A stretch of DNA of 64,000 nucleotides from Daucus carota subsp. sativus (GCF_001625215.2 NC_030385.2:2039135-2103134); one strand, 5' to 3'. Shown: positions 37,371 to 49,334, counted from the stretch's first letter. A program made the numbers and translations. Notes: generated from the sequence alone by a model not told the origin.

Positions 37371-38877
37371 ATGGAATATTCAAGTACTTTTGATGTTGAT
37401 ACTTCTTTGGATCTCAATGCCAAGCCTCTTCAGCTCTTCCGCGATACTCCGGTACGTGTAATATTAAGATCGGTAGGCTGATTAGTGTTTTAGAGTACGT
37501 CGTCTGTTGTGGACCTGACCCCGTTCTGATTTGTTGACTTTTAATTTGTCTCAGAAACAGGAAGTGCAAACCAGTTTCATTGATTTTGGAAGGAGGACTT
37601 CTGTGAAAGAAGAGGTTAGTTAGTCAACTTTTTGGTTATTTTTTTGATTTTTTTTAAACCTATTACCGGTCAGTTAACTTCTTACCTGTTGAGGAACGGA
37701 ATGAAAAATTATAAATTTCTAAACTTATTTTGTTAATGATATGTTACAGAATAACGGAGCTTTGGTAGAGGAGCTCAATAGGGTGAACACAGAAAACAAA
37801 AAATTAACCGAAATGTTAACTGTCATGTGTGAGAATTACAACACTCTGAGAAACAATTTGATGGATTACATGAGCAAGAACCCTGAACCCGCTGCTGATA
37901 ATAACGCGACAAAGAAGAGAAAAAGTGCAGAACGCAGCAGCACGACGACTTCTTGCATGATCAAGAACAATGCTAGCAGTACAAAAAACAATGACAATTC
38001 AGAGAGTTGTTCAACTGATGAAGATCATAATTCGACGAAAAAACCAAAAGAAGAACACGTCAAGGCCAAGATCTCCAGGGTCTACTTCCGAAGTGAAGCA
38101 TCTGATACCACAGGCTTGATTGTAAAAGATGGATATCAATGGAGAAAATACGGCCAGAAAGTTACCAGAGATAATCCTTCTCCTCGGGCTTACTTCAAAT
38201 GCTCGTATGCTCCTACTTGTCCCGTAAAAAAGAAGGTGAGCATGCAAAAAATGCTTTGTGCATATAACTGGGCACAAAATCTTTTACAAAATGACATGTG
38301 TTAAGTTTTGATTAGAATCAGCCCCTGTATACGCATCAATAGCACCAATTAAAACATCTCACCTTAATTGTCATGTAATTTTGTGCAAAATTTTGTACCC
38401 GGTTTTGTGCATGTAGTCCTACTCCTAACTGAATCCTCACATTATTAATCAAGAAAACTACAAGGATGCGATCTGATTTTTTTCAATGTGTTTTTCCAGG
38501 TTCAGAGGAGTATCGATGATCAATCTATACTGGTTGCAACGTACGAAGGGGAGCACAACCATCCACACCCTGCAAAAGTTGAGGCCAATGATTCGAGCTC
38601 CAACCGAAGTGCTGCATTAGCCTCATTTCCTTGCTCAACTTCGCTCAATTTATCAGCACCTGCAGTTACTCTTGACTCCAGAAAAACTAAATCCAAGCCC
38701 TTAAATGAAGATGCCATCAGAAGATCTAGTTCCACGAAAACCGATTCTCCAGAGTTCCAACAGTTCTTGGTAGATCAAATGGCTTCGAGCTTGACAAAAG
38801 ACCCGAGTTTCAAAGCAGCACTCGCAGCTGCAATATCAGGGAAAATTCTCCAGCAAAACCAGGCAGCAAAAGAGTAG
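37371..38877 (+). CDS. WRKY40: WRKY transcription factor, group IIa (WRKY40-like)
   Basis: A nuclear DNA-binding factor that recognises W-boxes (TTGACY). Group IIa members act in defence and ABA signalling, often as repressors. Exons 37371-37451, 37555-37614, 37750-38235 and 38500-38877 give 334 residues. In order: DLNAKP (14-19), fitting the DLNxxP EAR repression motif; a leucine-zipper-like coiled coil (about 50-88); a basic KKRK (102-105); the WRKY domain with WRKYGQK (178-184); and a C-X5-C-X23-H-X-H zinc finger ending EGEHNH. The last intron falls at VKKK|VQRS, the position diagnostic of group IIa/IIb genes. The C-terminus has [29 protein letters not shown], also typical. The gene is intact. 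W-boxes in introns 1 and 2 suggest self- or cross-regulation. Confidence 0.93.
38246..38424. mobile_element. MITE in WRKY intron 3
   Basis: GCTTTGTGCATATAACTGGGCACAAAAT at the left is the inverse of TTTTGTACCCGGTTTTGTGCATGTAG at the right with some mismatches. It fills most of intron 3. The TGTACA/TGTGCA-rich interior and the CAATTGTCATGTAAT core match the element at 60897-61049. Confidence 0.5.
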
Positions 38878-39059
38878 ATTTCAGTGAGATTAAAAAAAGA
38901 AAATTTTGGATTTTATAGATTTTTTTTCTTCTTATTTTAGTTTCAGAGCATTTAGGAGAAACGGAAAAAGAAAGACCATTAATGTAAATAGCACATTCCA
39001 CAAGGTTGAATAGCTGAATGCCCATTTCACACTTGCATACTATTAATATTCCTAATCTG
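38878..39059. other. WRKY 3'UTR and flank
   Basis: AT-rich sequence directly after the stop codon, with no other feature. Confidence 0.4.
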
Positions 39060-39250
39060 CAGAAAAAACGGACCGTTTGGATAAGTTTAAAAAAAATGTT
39101 TCTTACTTAAATAAAGAAAGTGAACTAAAAGTGAGAAGTAAATTAAGATTTATAAGTGATTAAACTGTTTGGAAAGAAGTAGAAGTCCTGAAACAAAAGC
39201 AAACTTTATCAGCTTGTTATAAGTGCTTCTGGTCTCAAGAAAAATAGAAG
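39060..39250. mobile_element. Dispersed MITE family (TGTTTGGAAA type), copy C
   Basis: GTGAGAAGTAAATTAAGATTTATAAGTGATTAAACTGTTTGGAAAGAAG-type text matches copies A, B and D. The left end is ACGGACCGTTTGGATAAG. The right end is unclear. Confidence 0.5.
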
Positions 39251-40870
39251 TCGCCTCCTTGACAAAAAAGGCCAGAAGCCATGTTGCCAATCAGGCACAA
39301 CTTCTTCTTTTTTTTAGAGAAAAGTATATCATCACGTACTTTTCTCCAGAAATAAGTGACTTAAATCTAAAAATTAAGATAAGTCGAATGAAACCATTAT
39401 CTCACCATGCAAGTGTTAGGCTGCTTAAATGAAGAGTCCCAGAAGACTAGCTCAACCCAGGCAAAGCTTTCTTTAGGCCATTAAACAGAAAAGGATGTTT
39501 AGAGGATGAGTATGAGTGATCCACTCATGCATGTCACCCACTTACTTTGATGTCAATTTTTCATGATACCACATTTTTGCCTAGATTCTTTGACTCTATC
39601 TCTACAACTGACACAAAGTACAAAAGCAGAGCTTTCAGCCCAGGGAATAAACTTAGTGAGATTAATCAAATGTTGAATGATGGCAGATAGTGATGTCATT
39701 TCCAAAATTTAAAAGTAGTCTGTACACAAGATTCCTTGCCCCGCTAGAAAACCTATAACTAACATACATGCCTTCAATTTCAAATTGTTCACTTATGTTA
39801 TTAAATAAAAAAAAAAAATCAGTGTGTCACGGCTTACTCTTTTAAAAAAAATACCAAATTATGTTTTCTCACTTAATTACTATGATGATGAAGAATCAAA
39901 TTACTATTATATTTATTCCTTTCTCGATTTCTCGTCTCTGTGCAAGATAATCGCAAGGACCACCTCATATGGATTAGTCTACTTCTACTCCCCGTGGAGA
40001 ACAATCTCAAGGACCACCTCGTATGGATTAGTCTACAAGATTCATAACGACTCGTCTTAATACAAGACGTTTACCAAACTCATTCTTAGATCCATATCAG
40101 AGTAGAAGGGATTTTCATTACGACTACTCTTAATACAAAACACTTACCAAATCCACACTTGGATCCATATAAAAGGACAGGAGCTTTTATGGTATCACTC
40201 GATAGCTTTAAAGGAGGTTAAAAGTTAACATGTGATCTTCGATCCCTCGTCATTTAGGTCTCACGGTATCTTATACTCCAGTGCTTTTTTTCGCAATCTT
40301 TGATTGTCTTCTTTCTCACATTTAATCACCCAGCCAGACAAATCCTCCATTTGCTTTGGGCTGAGCAGAAACAGATAAAAAAGATGATGCTCGATACTTT
40401 CCTCTTTCGGACAAAACTTGTCTAATCAGGACCATCGTTGGAAGGATATTATTGGGCAAGTAGATGAGTGAAACATCTGATTCTTTCACAAGTTGTAAAT
40501 CTTGGTTCGATTTTTCAAGGTAAAACCAAACCTGATATCAGATATCAAGGGGGGACGAACCGTCTCGTTTATGTAAAACTAGCAACCTCTAAAATCATAT
40601 CGTAATCAACTAGTTAGAGTAGTAAGATCATGATCACTGTGATTAACAACAAAAATAAAAAGATTATGCTTGCTACGAAAAAGAAACAAATATCAACTAT
40701 ATATGACTTCATTGTGCACCTAAGATATCAACATGTTGGCATTCAACTTCTATTTTTGAATCTACAGTGCATTAAGCAAAATAATTCATTATCACTTTTG
40801 TACACAAACATTTTCCAAAGTAACTACTATCGTTTCGTGGTTTACCTATATTTCCTCGGTAAATGCTCAT
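39251..40870. other. Spacer with imperfect direct repeats
   Basis: 39956-40036 holds two copies of AGGACCACCTCRTATGGATTAGTCTAC. Two blocks beginning CGACTCGTCTTAATACAAGA (40049) and CGACTACTCTTAATACAAAA (40119) each run on to a GGATCCATAT-like end. No gene is recognisable. Confidence 0.4.
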
Positions 40871-42257
40871 CTAATCCCGCGATAAACTCAAGCTACTAAT
40901 ATCTGCTGCTACACCTAGGTCCATTTCATCTTCTGTCCGTTTCCCTTCAGATTTATCCTTGACACTGTCATCCTTCTCTCTTGCACATTCTGCACTAATG
41001 CAATCCTGGAATCTGAAGCAACTGATTAGATGGTCATTTGTTATCCCAGCCACTTGCATAAATGAGTACACCACTGTTGGACCGACACCTCGAAACCCTC
41101 TTTTCACCAGGTCCTTGCTTATTGCATCTGCTTTTGATGTCTTTATGGGGACTTGCCTGGGGTAGCGGAAGTGACCAACTGTAGGTTTATGGTTTACAAA
41201 GCCCCATATGTATTGATCAAAAGATCCAAATTCTTCAATTACCTGCAATAACATAACAAGGCAAGAAATCAGGTCTGGCAATTTATATAACCCGCACAGA
41301 TAAAGGCAATTGATGGAGTGTCTGGACTTTGTTCGTCATATATACTGATATTTTACATGCAAATGAATGACGTACAAGTACATACAGGTAATGAAATTAT
41401 CTGTACTAATTGCATCATTACAGTTCTCCTGGCCGTTAATAAAACTGTTTAACTCTTAATTAATTATATATACAAGAGCTCAATTAAATAAAGAAGAAAA
41501 CCATGTAAAAGAGGACTGGACCTATAAAAATAACTCATTGTGGTTCATTGAATGAATCTATGGTAAATATGCAACGGTGGATTGATCTCATCCCAGCAAA
41601 TAAAGACAGCCTTCCAGTTGCGATTCATTTTCATATCAAGCACAGATCATTTCCTGTTGCATAATCACTTGTGGAATCGAGAATGAACTGGAGGCTTTAG
41701 GGGTTGCCTTTAACAAATTTATCAAGTCTCAAAAAAAAAAAATGAAGAAAAAGGGGAAAAAATAGATACACAAGTCCAAGTGTGCATTTATATTCATTAA
41801 AGACAATTTCTAATTAAAAAAAAATGGAATACAATCTAAAAAATGCAGCCTCGGTAGATAAAACACGTATCTAGTACATACCCTGCACATTTGACGTGCA
41901 TTTTCAATAATTACTCTTAGCTTCAACTCAGAGAGAAGAGAAGTGGCTGAGCTTCCTGCTGCTGTGATTTTCTTCTCATTTAATTTAGCAACTTCAACAG
42001 GGTCAAAATCCCGAAAGACGTCTCTGCATACAGGTGTATCTCATATGACGTAAGACAGGTTACTGTTAAAATGTGTGATCACATACCAATTTTGAATGTC
42101 AAAAACTTGTCACAAGTACTATTGCACGCATTTACCTAAACATATGCCTTTTATTGAGAATGGCAGGCCAGGTAAGTTCTGCCAGAGCAGTTGATAAGCT
42201 CAGCAGTTCAAAAAGCTTCCTACAAGAGGTCGACATCATCAAGATGCAGACTATCAA

Positions 42258-42306
<49 letters not shown>

Positions 42307-45300
42307 CAGTTTGATTTTGCATTAAGATTGTGGATCAGAATCGAAAAAGTAACTTGAACAAAATACCATTTATCACGTTCACATACCTGTCATCGTGAAC
42401 TGGAACCCCCCATTCTTCGTCGTGGAAAGCAGCGTAACAAGGATCTTAACAAATAAGAAAAACATTAAGATCGGCAATAGGACTTATACACACGCGCTCA
42501 CACATCCATACAATTTAACAGAAGGTAGAAAATGGCTGGTGATCTCACAAAAAGCAATATAACCAAGTCCTAAGTAGGCAAAAATAACTACAAGGAGGGC
42601 AAAAATCAGATATTTCTGGAAGTTAATACATATATGAAGCAAACAAACTCATGAAAGCAGGCTCATAACAGTTAACAGAGAGACAAATTGTTGAGATATG
42701 TCATAAGATGACGCCAGAAAATTCCTTATTTTACATGATTACAAATTTATAACCATTTCTACTTAAGTTTTAACATAATAGGTTTTCATGAAACTTTCAA
42801 GTACGTATTTACTACATCATTACAAGCATGAAAGCCTCATAAGTTAGCAAACATATTTTTACAACAGAGTAACATACACCTAATAATGCACTAGGTCTAG
42901 TGAGGGAGGGTGTAGTTTTAAAAACAATACTTAATGTTCAAGAAGCTTCTAAGACTAAACTTTAATAAAAAATAGTGAGGAGAGGAAATAATTTCAAAAC
43001 ACGATAATGAGTGTAGTTAGATAGAATTAAGACCACATTGATACACAATTAAACACATACGGCATCAAAAACATACTGAACCAACAATGTAGAACGACAA
43101 AGCAGTGCACATAAGAGTTAGATACTTAAAAGACAAAACAGTTGCCCAAAAAAAAGCAACAGACAAGCAGGAGCTAACAAAAAGAGATGATGTCTGTATG
43201 CAAGATTTTGAATAGGAATCCGCTGTGAGAATCTACACATGTATTATCTTCCATAAATCAGTGCACCTATTTATCATCCAAATAGGGTGTCGGGATTTCA
43301 CGTGCACCAATAGAGTAATTCTAAATATATGGTAGCTACAATCAATAATCATGGTTGTCATGCTGGCAAGTCGAGGCGAGTCAAATAATATATTTAAAAT
43401 ATATATTTACAAGTGAGGTGACATAAATTATACGGCATCAACTATTATATAAGTTATAAGCTACTAAGTTTATTAAAAATTAACAAAAACAGTAATTGAT
43501 TACTAATAATCAAAGCAATATGCCAATATGAGCTATGATAATAATCAATTCATAAATCACGTTACTGCAAAATGAATATAAATTATTAATTATGTGTGTG
43601 TGTGTGTGTGTAACTGTGTGCGTGACTGTGCGCGAGGTGTGTTTGAAATATATATGATCAAACAGGGAAGATCGTAACTTAAAATAAAAAAAGAAGTACA
43701 TAAAATATTAAAATATAAAATTAATAAAATAAAAAAACATTTATATTTTAATTTAAATATATGTTAATTTTATTATTCACTTGATTGTTAGACTTGTCTA
43801 TAGAACTAAAATTTATCCATGACTCACTTCACAAGTTCACTAACTTGCCATCAAATTAAGTGTTGTTTGGTTGACTCAATGACGACTAAGAATTAGTGGA
43901 CAGCTGGACGAATAGTTACAAACTTAATAATTATGTAATAAATCATAGATTTATAATGCTTCAAGGACAAGCAACTGTAGTAAGTTTCATACAATATTAA
44001 AGCTTAGTGAATGGGCTATTTTTAAGTAAGACTATTCTGCTTTGCCGAGAGGAAGGAACTGTCAAATGCCAAGCAGAATGAAAATGTCTCGCTGGTGTAT
44101 TGAGGATGTAGAAGAAGGCAAGAGGAAGAGGAATATAAGCCTCCAGTAGCTCAAGTGACCTCTTAATTCTAATAATACACACCTCGACCTCATTCTATAT
44201 ATGCATTGGATTAAAGTTCAAATATGTGCATTGAATTAAAGTTTATCGAGGCCGCGCGCGTAGGAGATAATATACACATGTTTGATTCTTGACGAGAACA
44301 ACGAACGTATATTGATTTAGCAATGCAATCCAGGAATTAAGCATTTCTTAGGCACTATTTGAGGAAGGTGCTAAGATTTAGAGTGTAGACTTTCATAATT
44401 TAATGACAGACAGCTATAATATTTGTGTAGATGCAATGACATATCATGAAGCATGACATGAATGCCAATATGGAGAGATGCAGGAAAAACTTGGTAAGCA
44501 ATATTCATGTAGTTTTGTAGCTACGTGTGACCTAAAACTGTGATGGGCTATAACCAAATGTTTTAGATCTAACTTCTATTCAGTAACAATCCATCACTAT
44601 ATCTGAACACCAAAGAATTTTTCAGGACATAACTATTTTACTACTTGCGTCCATGCAGAGCCATACAACAGGTTCAATTTGCCAAATTAGGCTCCCAACA
44701 ATTCAAAATCTATCCCGTGCTCACAAAAACTGATATACAGATTTCGGGGTGCATGAGGCTATGGCAGGCATCATAAAGTTAGCATTGATAGAAACTCACA
44801 ACCTTTAGCGATTGTACAAATTACGGACACAGTAAATTCACAATGCCACTCAATTTCTCTGCTACAACTTAACAAATGCACACCTCTAGCGATTGCAATC
44901 TAATAATAGAAATAAACACGATAAGCAGTACATTCATTCATGCTACAATTTCAGTACAATATATGACAAGCTAATATTATACACAAACAAACGAGCAGTT
45001 AGCATTGATAGTGTAATATAATAAACACGATAAGCAGTACATTCATTCATGCTACAATTTCAGTACAATATATGACAAGCTAATATTATACGCAAACAAA
45101 CGAGCAGTTAGCATTGATAGTATACCGCAATTTGGAGTGACCCAAGCACACCGTTTCTTCATCAATGAACCATCAAACGAGCTCTCAACCGCTTCGAGGG
45201 AATCCACATTGCCTCCCTCACTCCCACCGATCCTCGGAGCAGACTGCCTCCTCAAATTCGGCACACTCCTCCTCACAATCCTCCCAGTCGAGGCTCGACT

Positions 45301-45597
45301 CCGACACGAATCAGTCGAAGCATCCGACGAGCACGACGCATTCATCGACAAACTCGGCCTGAACACCTTATCCCCTCCCCGCTGCTTCCTCAGAATCGAA
45401 GGCATCAGCTTCGAGTCCGGCGACAATGTCGGAGACTTCTTCCCCTTAACTTCACTGATCTCCGACAATGTCGGAGACTTCTTGTCCATTCTGGTGGGTT
45501 GCTTAGCGACCGGTTTGCGCGCCTCGGCGACCGATCTGGCGGTGTTTCCGGCAGGACCGAGAACCGGCCGGAGCGACTCCGATTCGGCTAAATTCAT
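40871..45597 (-). CDS. TAG: DNA-3-methyladenine glycosylase I (TAG family)
   Basis: A base-excision-repair enzyme that removes 3-methyladenine from DNA. Minus-strand exons 45597-45126, 42444-42387, 42219-42136, 42023-41882 and 41242-40871 give 375 residues in frame; intron 1 is about 2.7 kb. Residues 1-145 are a low-complexity Ser/Arg/Pro-rich extension with KKSPTLSEISE / KKSPTLSPDSK, normal for plant members. The catalytic domain starts at RCAWVTPNCGDP: Cys150 and H165 (FHDEEWGVP) on one side, His323 and Cys327 (NDHLISC) on the other, match the four zinc ligands of bacterial Tag. LAELTWPAIL carries the glutamate at the active-site position, and RGFRGVGPTVVYSFMQVAG is the conserved C-terminal helix region. 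All expected motifs are present. Confidence 0.92.
42260..42303. repeat. (TA)n microsatellite in glycosylase intron 2
   Basis: About 44 bases of pure TA, 40-85 bases upstream of the exon 3 acceptor on the minus strand. Confidence 0.9.
43593..43611. repeat. (GT)n microsatellite in glycosylase intron 1
   Basis: Uninterrupted GTGTGT tract followed by imperfect GTG units to about 43640. Confidence 0.8.
44912..45123. repeat. 109-bp tandem duplication abutting the glycosylase exon 1 donor
   Basis: Copy 1 (44912-45020) and copy 2 (45021-45123) are almost identical: ATAAACACGATAAGCAGTAC, CATTCATTCATGCTACAATT, CAAACGAGCAGTTAGCATTG. Copy 2 ends within two bases of the exon 1 donor at 45125-45124. Confidence 0.9.
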
Positions 45598-46180
45598 CGG
45601 TGTGAGATGAAATTAGGGTTTCTAATTCAGTCAATTGAGAGATGAGATGAATTGGGGGAATGTAAACAAACCCTAGGATATAAATTGAGGTGATTTGGGT
45701 GATTTGTACAAGTGTAATCTTTGCTTCGTTGCCGTTATTAGCTTTTTCTTTCTTCTAACATGACGCTATATTACACTTCACTGCCTGAACGCTAGGCTTG
45801 TTCGGATAATAAAAATCTTAAATCGGTTCGATTTGATTTTGTTCTAAGAATATTTAAAATCTTGAAAATATGTGAAATTGCATTTTTAATATTAAAAAAT
45901 TATATTGTCCAGAATCATAGGAGAATCAGACATATTTTTTATTGAAAATTTCTTTTTATAAAAAAGACTGAGAGCATTTTGATCTTAACCTGTAAATAAT
46001 TAGAAAATATTAGTCATATCTTCGATCACATATAAAAGATTGCATCTTCCACATTCCTATTCAATATAAAAAACAAAGACTTATTAAACTGATCAAAATG
46101 AAATATATCATTTTTTTTTCTGAAATAGATTATTTTGAGTTGCGGTAGGCCACAAATAGTGTGAAATAAGTGGTATAGTG
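45598..46180. other. Glycosylase 5' flank and AT-rich spacer
   Basis: AAATTAGGGTTTCT and AACCCTAGG (telo-box-like) lie within 80 bases of the start codon, fitting a leader/promoter. The rest is AT-rich with no feature. Confidence 0.4.
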
Positions 46181-46213
46181 TTTTTTTTTTTTTTTTGACG
46201 AAAAACTGGGATT

Positions 46214-46680
46214 TTATAACAGATTCAAATCCGAAGAAATACAATCATGAATAAAGCTAGGAATAGAGTTCCTATCTAAGATACGACCTGACAAATAATA
46301 TGATTTCCGAGCTAAGAGATGGGTAACCATATTAACATACCGTTTAACAAATAACAATCTAATATTGTTTAGACGTTGTAAGGTAGCACGACATTCCTCG
46401 GTAATCAGGCCAAGATAAGACCTCACGGGCACCTGACTCCGAGCAGCTTTCACCACTGCATAACAATCACTTTCTACAGAAGCTTCATGCCATCCTTGGT
46501 TGTCCATCCAACTCAAAGCCTCTTCCACAGCCATTGCTTCAGCTAGGACTGGCGAAACCAACTGAGGGTGGAACATAGTTTTTGCTTCAATCACCATCCC
46601 TTAGGAATCTCTGGCTACAAGACGAAAACCAACACCACCACGATCTTCAAACACCCTGCGTCAACTGATATCTTAACTTC
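46214..46680 (-). pseudogene. LINE RNase H domain (broken)
   Basis: The frame at 46597-46214 has AEAMAVEEALSW, ESDCYAVVKA and VKRYVNMVTHLLAR, the RVT_3/RNase H signatures that end plant L1 elements. Just upstream the homologous frame continues (DRGGVGFRLVARDS) but is cut by TAA. Confidence 0.8.
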
Positions 46681-46716
46681 ATTTGGTTGGGGCTTAACCC
46701 GTACAGTTGCTCCATC

Positions 46717-47762
46717 TCATTCTACATAAGGTTGAAGAGGAGTCACAAAAGACCGGGACTGGGTTATTTTCCATTGTGTAAGATACTGCATTGCTGCTGC
46801 AACTGTTCTGGTTCTCGTCGTAGACTTTTGGTTCCAAACAAGCTCATTCCTTGATCTCCAGATGGACCAACATAAAACTATGATCTCAGCATACTTGTTT
46901 TTCTCAACTTTAGAGAAGATATATAGCATCCATGATTTAAAACAAGAGAGTGTCGGAAGCTGTAAACCTGGGAATAACATCAGCCAACATTCTCGAGCAC
47001 ACGGACAGAACACTAAGCTATGCAGAATGGTCTCAACTTCCATTTGACAGTTAGGACATAAATTATGAACCGGAACACGTTTAAGTTGAAGTTGAGACAG
47101 AGTTGGGAGGCAATCTGATAACGCTCTCCAGACCAAATTTAAAGATTTAGGCGGTGCTTGAATGCTCCATTGAATTGTCCAGATTTTATCATTCTCCTCC
47201 GCATGCCAAGCACCCTTCTGCGTCTGTAACAACCTATATGCTGATTTAACTGAGTATATACCTGACTCCTCCAAGTGCCAGAAGAAAGAGTCAACATGAT
47301 TGGAGGCTGAAAGAGGAATATTTAGCACATAAGCCTGGTCTATCTCATTTAACACATCTATCACCACTGCTCTATCCCATTCTTTTGTATTAGTGCAGAG
47401 GAGAGAAGCCACCGTTTGATTTTGTAAAGGTTCAGGTGCTGAGGTAATAAATGGGTTGTCCTTCGACAACAGCCAAGGTTGTCCGAGAATTTGAAGCCTC
47501 AAGCAGGCTTCTCCTAGATAAAACTAGGATTATGGCCTAGAGTGGCATGAAGAATATTTGTCTTAGCATAGTACCTTGCTTTGTAAATTTTTGCTACCAG
47601 GCTGTCGGTTTTCGTAGCTAGGCGCCATACTTGTTTCCCGAGCATTGCAACATTGAAATCGCGAAAATCCCGGAATCTCATACCGCCCGCATGTTTGTGT
47701 TTTGACAATCGATCCCAACACTCCAATTTAATTTGGACTTGCTTTCCTGGACAGAATGCCAC
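46717..47762 (-). pseudogene. LINE zf-RVT region (broken)
   Basis: The frame at 47762-47514 overlaps and shifts from the RT frame and carries MRFRDFRDFNVAMLGKQVWR. The frame at 47502-46717 has SVKSAYRLL, WRALSDCLPT, the zinc-knuckle-like CPNCQMEVETILHSLVFC and IIVLCWSIWRSRNELVW, typical of the RT C-terminal zinc-binding region of plant LINEs. Confidence 0.8.
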
Positions 47763-48770
47763 AAATATTTCGTAAGAGCCTTTTCAATACTCCTCGTGAT
47801 ATCCAAAGGAAGAAGAAAAACGTCCATGGCATAAGAAGGTAGAGTCTGAGCTACTTGTTTCACCAGAATTTCCTTGCCAGCTCTGGAAATAAACTTTGCA
47901 TCCCAACTGTGAATTCTCATATTAACCTTGTCCTTTAAATAACCCAGCAAACCCGACTTATTTCTTCTAATAATATTTGGCAGTCCAAGATATGTGGAGT
48001 TATCATTCGCTTCTGTCATCTGTAATGTGTGGCAGATCAACTCCCTGTTAGAGCTTAATACATTGGAGCTGTAAAAAATTGAAGACTTCGCTTTATTTAC
48101 TTGTTGTCCAGAAGCTTTCTCATAAGTCCCTAGCAAATTTAACAACTTCATAGCTTCACTAGAATCTGCCTTACAAAAGAGGTTAGAATCATCAGCGAAA
48201 AACATATGAGTGATAGTAGGTGCCCTCCTACAGATTTTAATGCCATGAATATACTTCTGAGACTCATACTTTTTCACCAACGCAGAAAGACCTTCAGCAC
48301 AAATTATGAATAAATAGGATGATAATGGATCACCCTGTCGGAGTCCTCTAGTTGGATGAATGAGTACCATTACATGCTCTCCATGGGTGATCAAGTAATC
48401 AACTGTGGTAACACATTTAAGAACTAAGTGAACCCACCAATGCGAGAAACCCATCTTGATAAAAATGGCCTTAGAGAAAATCCCACTCTATACAATCATA
48501 TGCCTTGCTCATATCTAGTTTCAGAGCCATGTATCCGTCCTTACTAGTCTTCTTCCCCTTTAAATAGTGCATTATTTCGTAGGAAATCATAATATTATCA
48601 GAGATGAGGCGATCCGAAATAAACACACTTTGAGTATCCGACACTACAGAATCCAGAACCCCATTCAATCTATTTGCCATCACCTTGGTTATGATCTTCA
48701 TGAGGACGTTGCGTAACGCAATCGGTCTCAGCTCGCCAACCACCGTTGGGTTCTTCTTCTTTGGGATCAA
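47678..48770 (-). pseudogene. LINE reverse transcriptase (broken)
   Basis: Two frames, 48770-48471 and 48454-47678, separated by a frameshift. The first holds IPKKKNP, LRPIALRNVLMKIITKVMANRL and LKLDMSKAYDCIEW; the second has GLRQGDPLSSYLFIICAEGLS and the catalytic FADDS (canonical Y/FADD), then TYLGLP. This is standard plant L1 RT order. The frame break rules out a full-length product. Confidence 0.85.
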
Positions 48771-48909
48771 AACTATATTAGTTTCATTCAGGCCTTGTAA
48801 TACTTCACCTGTAGTAAAAATCGTTTTGTTAACTGATAAACATCCTCATCGACAATGTGCCAATGCTTTTGAAAGAAAGCTGGAGTCATTCCATCCGGGG
48901 TACTAGGTC

Positions 48910-49145
48910 ATGACTTAAAAATCCTGACTTCCGAATTTATAAGTTAGAATCAATTATTCGTACAGTTTTTATAAAATCTATAATACTTTAAAAAAATTTA
49001 GAATACGAACTTTTATTTCACGCTTTTATTTTTTTTTTCCAAATACTTTAATCATTAATAAGTCGGTCCTAGGTTGCTTCTAACTTCTACTTCATCTTTT
49101 TACTTTAATCAATAAACACTTATCTTAAACTCACACCACCCGATA
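48910..49145. mobile_element. Dispersed MITE family (TGTTTGGAAA type), copy D (inverted)
   Basis: Reverse-complemented, it reads TTGATTAAAGTAAAAAGATG, AAGTAGAAGTTAGAAGC and AATGATTAAAGTATTTGGAAA, aligning with copies A-C. It lies between the LINE 5' end and the F-box gene. The ends were not determined precisely. Confidence 0.45.
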
Positions 49146-49334
49146 TTTTCATAAATAATTCTAAACATATAGTAAAATTATAAAAGAAATAAGAAAACAT
49201 AGTATTTATAATAAATTTTCTAATATATGGCTCAATCGGAATTCAAAGCACCCAAGGAGATGCAACTTTGAATTGGATTCTGTCAAAAAAAAAACTTTGA
49301 ATTGGATTCGGAATCGAAATCGAAATTCAGACGG

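Larger units (their letters stand above)
46181..48906 (-). mobile_element. 5'-truncated, decayed L1-type LINE
   Basis: Minus-strand remains of the second ORF of a plant non-LTR retrotransposon: reverse transcriptase, then a zf-RVT region, then RNase H. It ends in a 16-base poly(A) tail (T-run at 46181-46196). The 5' end near 48906 begins inside the RT N-terminal region, and the endonuclease is missing, as in typical 5'-truncated L1 insertions. Frameshifts and stops separate the segments. GGTATAGTG beside the tail and GGTACTAGG at the 5' end may be an eroded target duplication. Confidence 0.85.

Noticed and set aside
40871-41281. Reading the glycosylase last exon as a stand-alone 136-aa gene
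   Set aside because: It begins at an intronic ATG. The acceptor at 41243 and frame continuity join it to the upstream exons.
45137-45610. Plus-strand 157-codon frame over glycosylase exon 1
   Set aside because: Antisense shadow of a low-complexity Ser/Arg-rich coding exon.
46181-48906. A full-length or active LINE
   Set aside because: The endonuclease is missing, there are several frameshifts, and a stop lies in the RNase H region.
49302-49334. N-terminal extension of the F-box protein
   Set aside because: It would start at TTG. Plant nuclear genes start at ATG, so 49335 was used.
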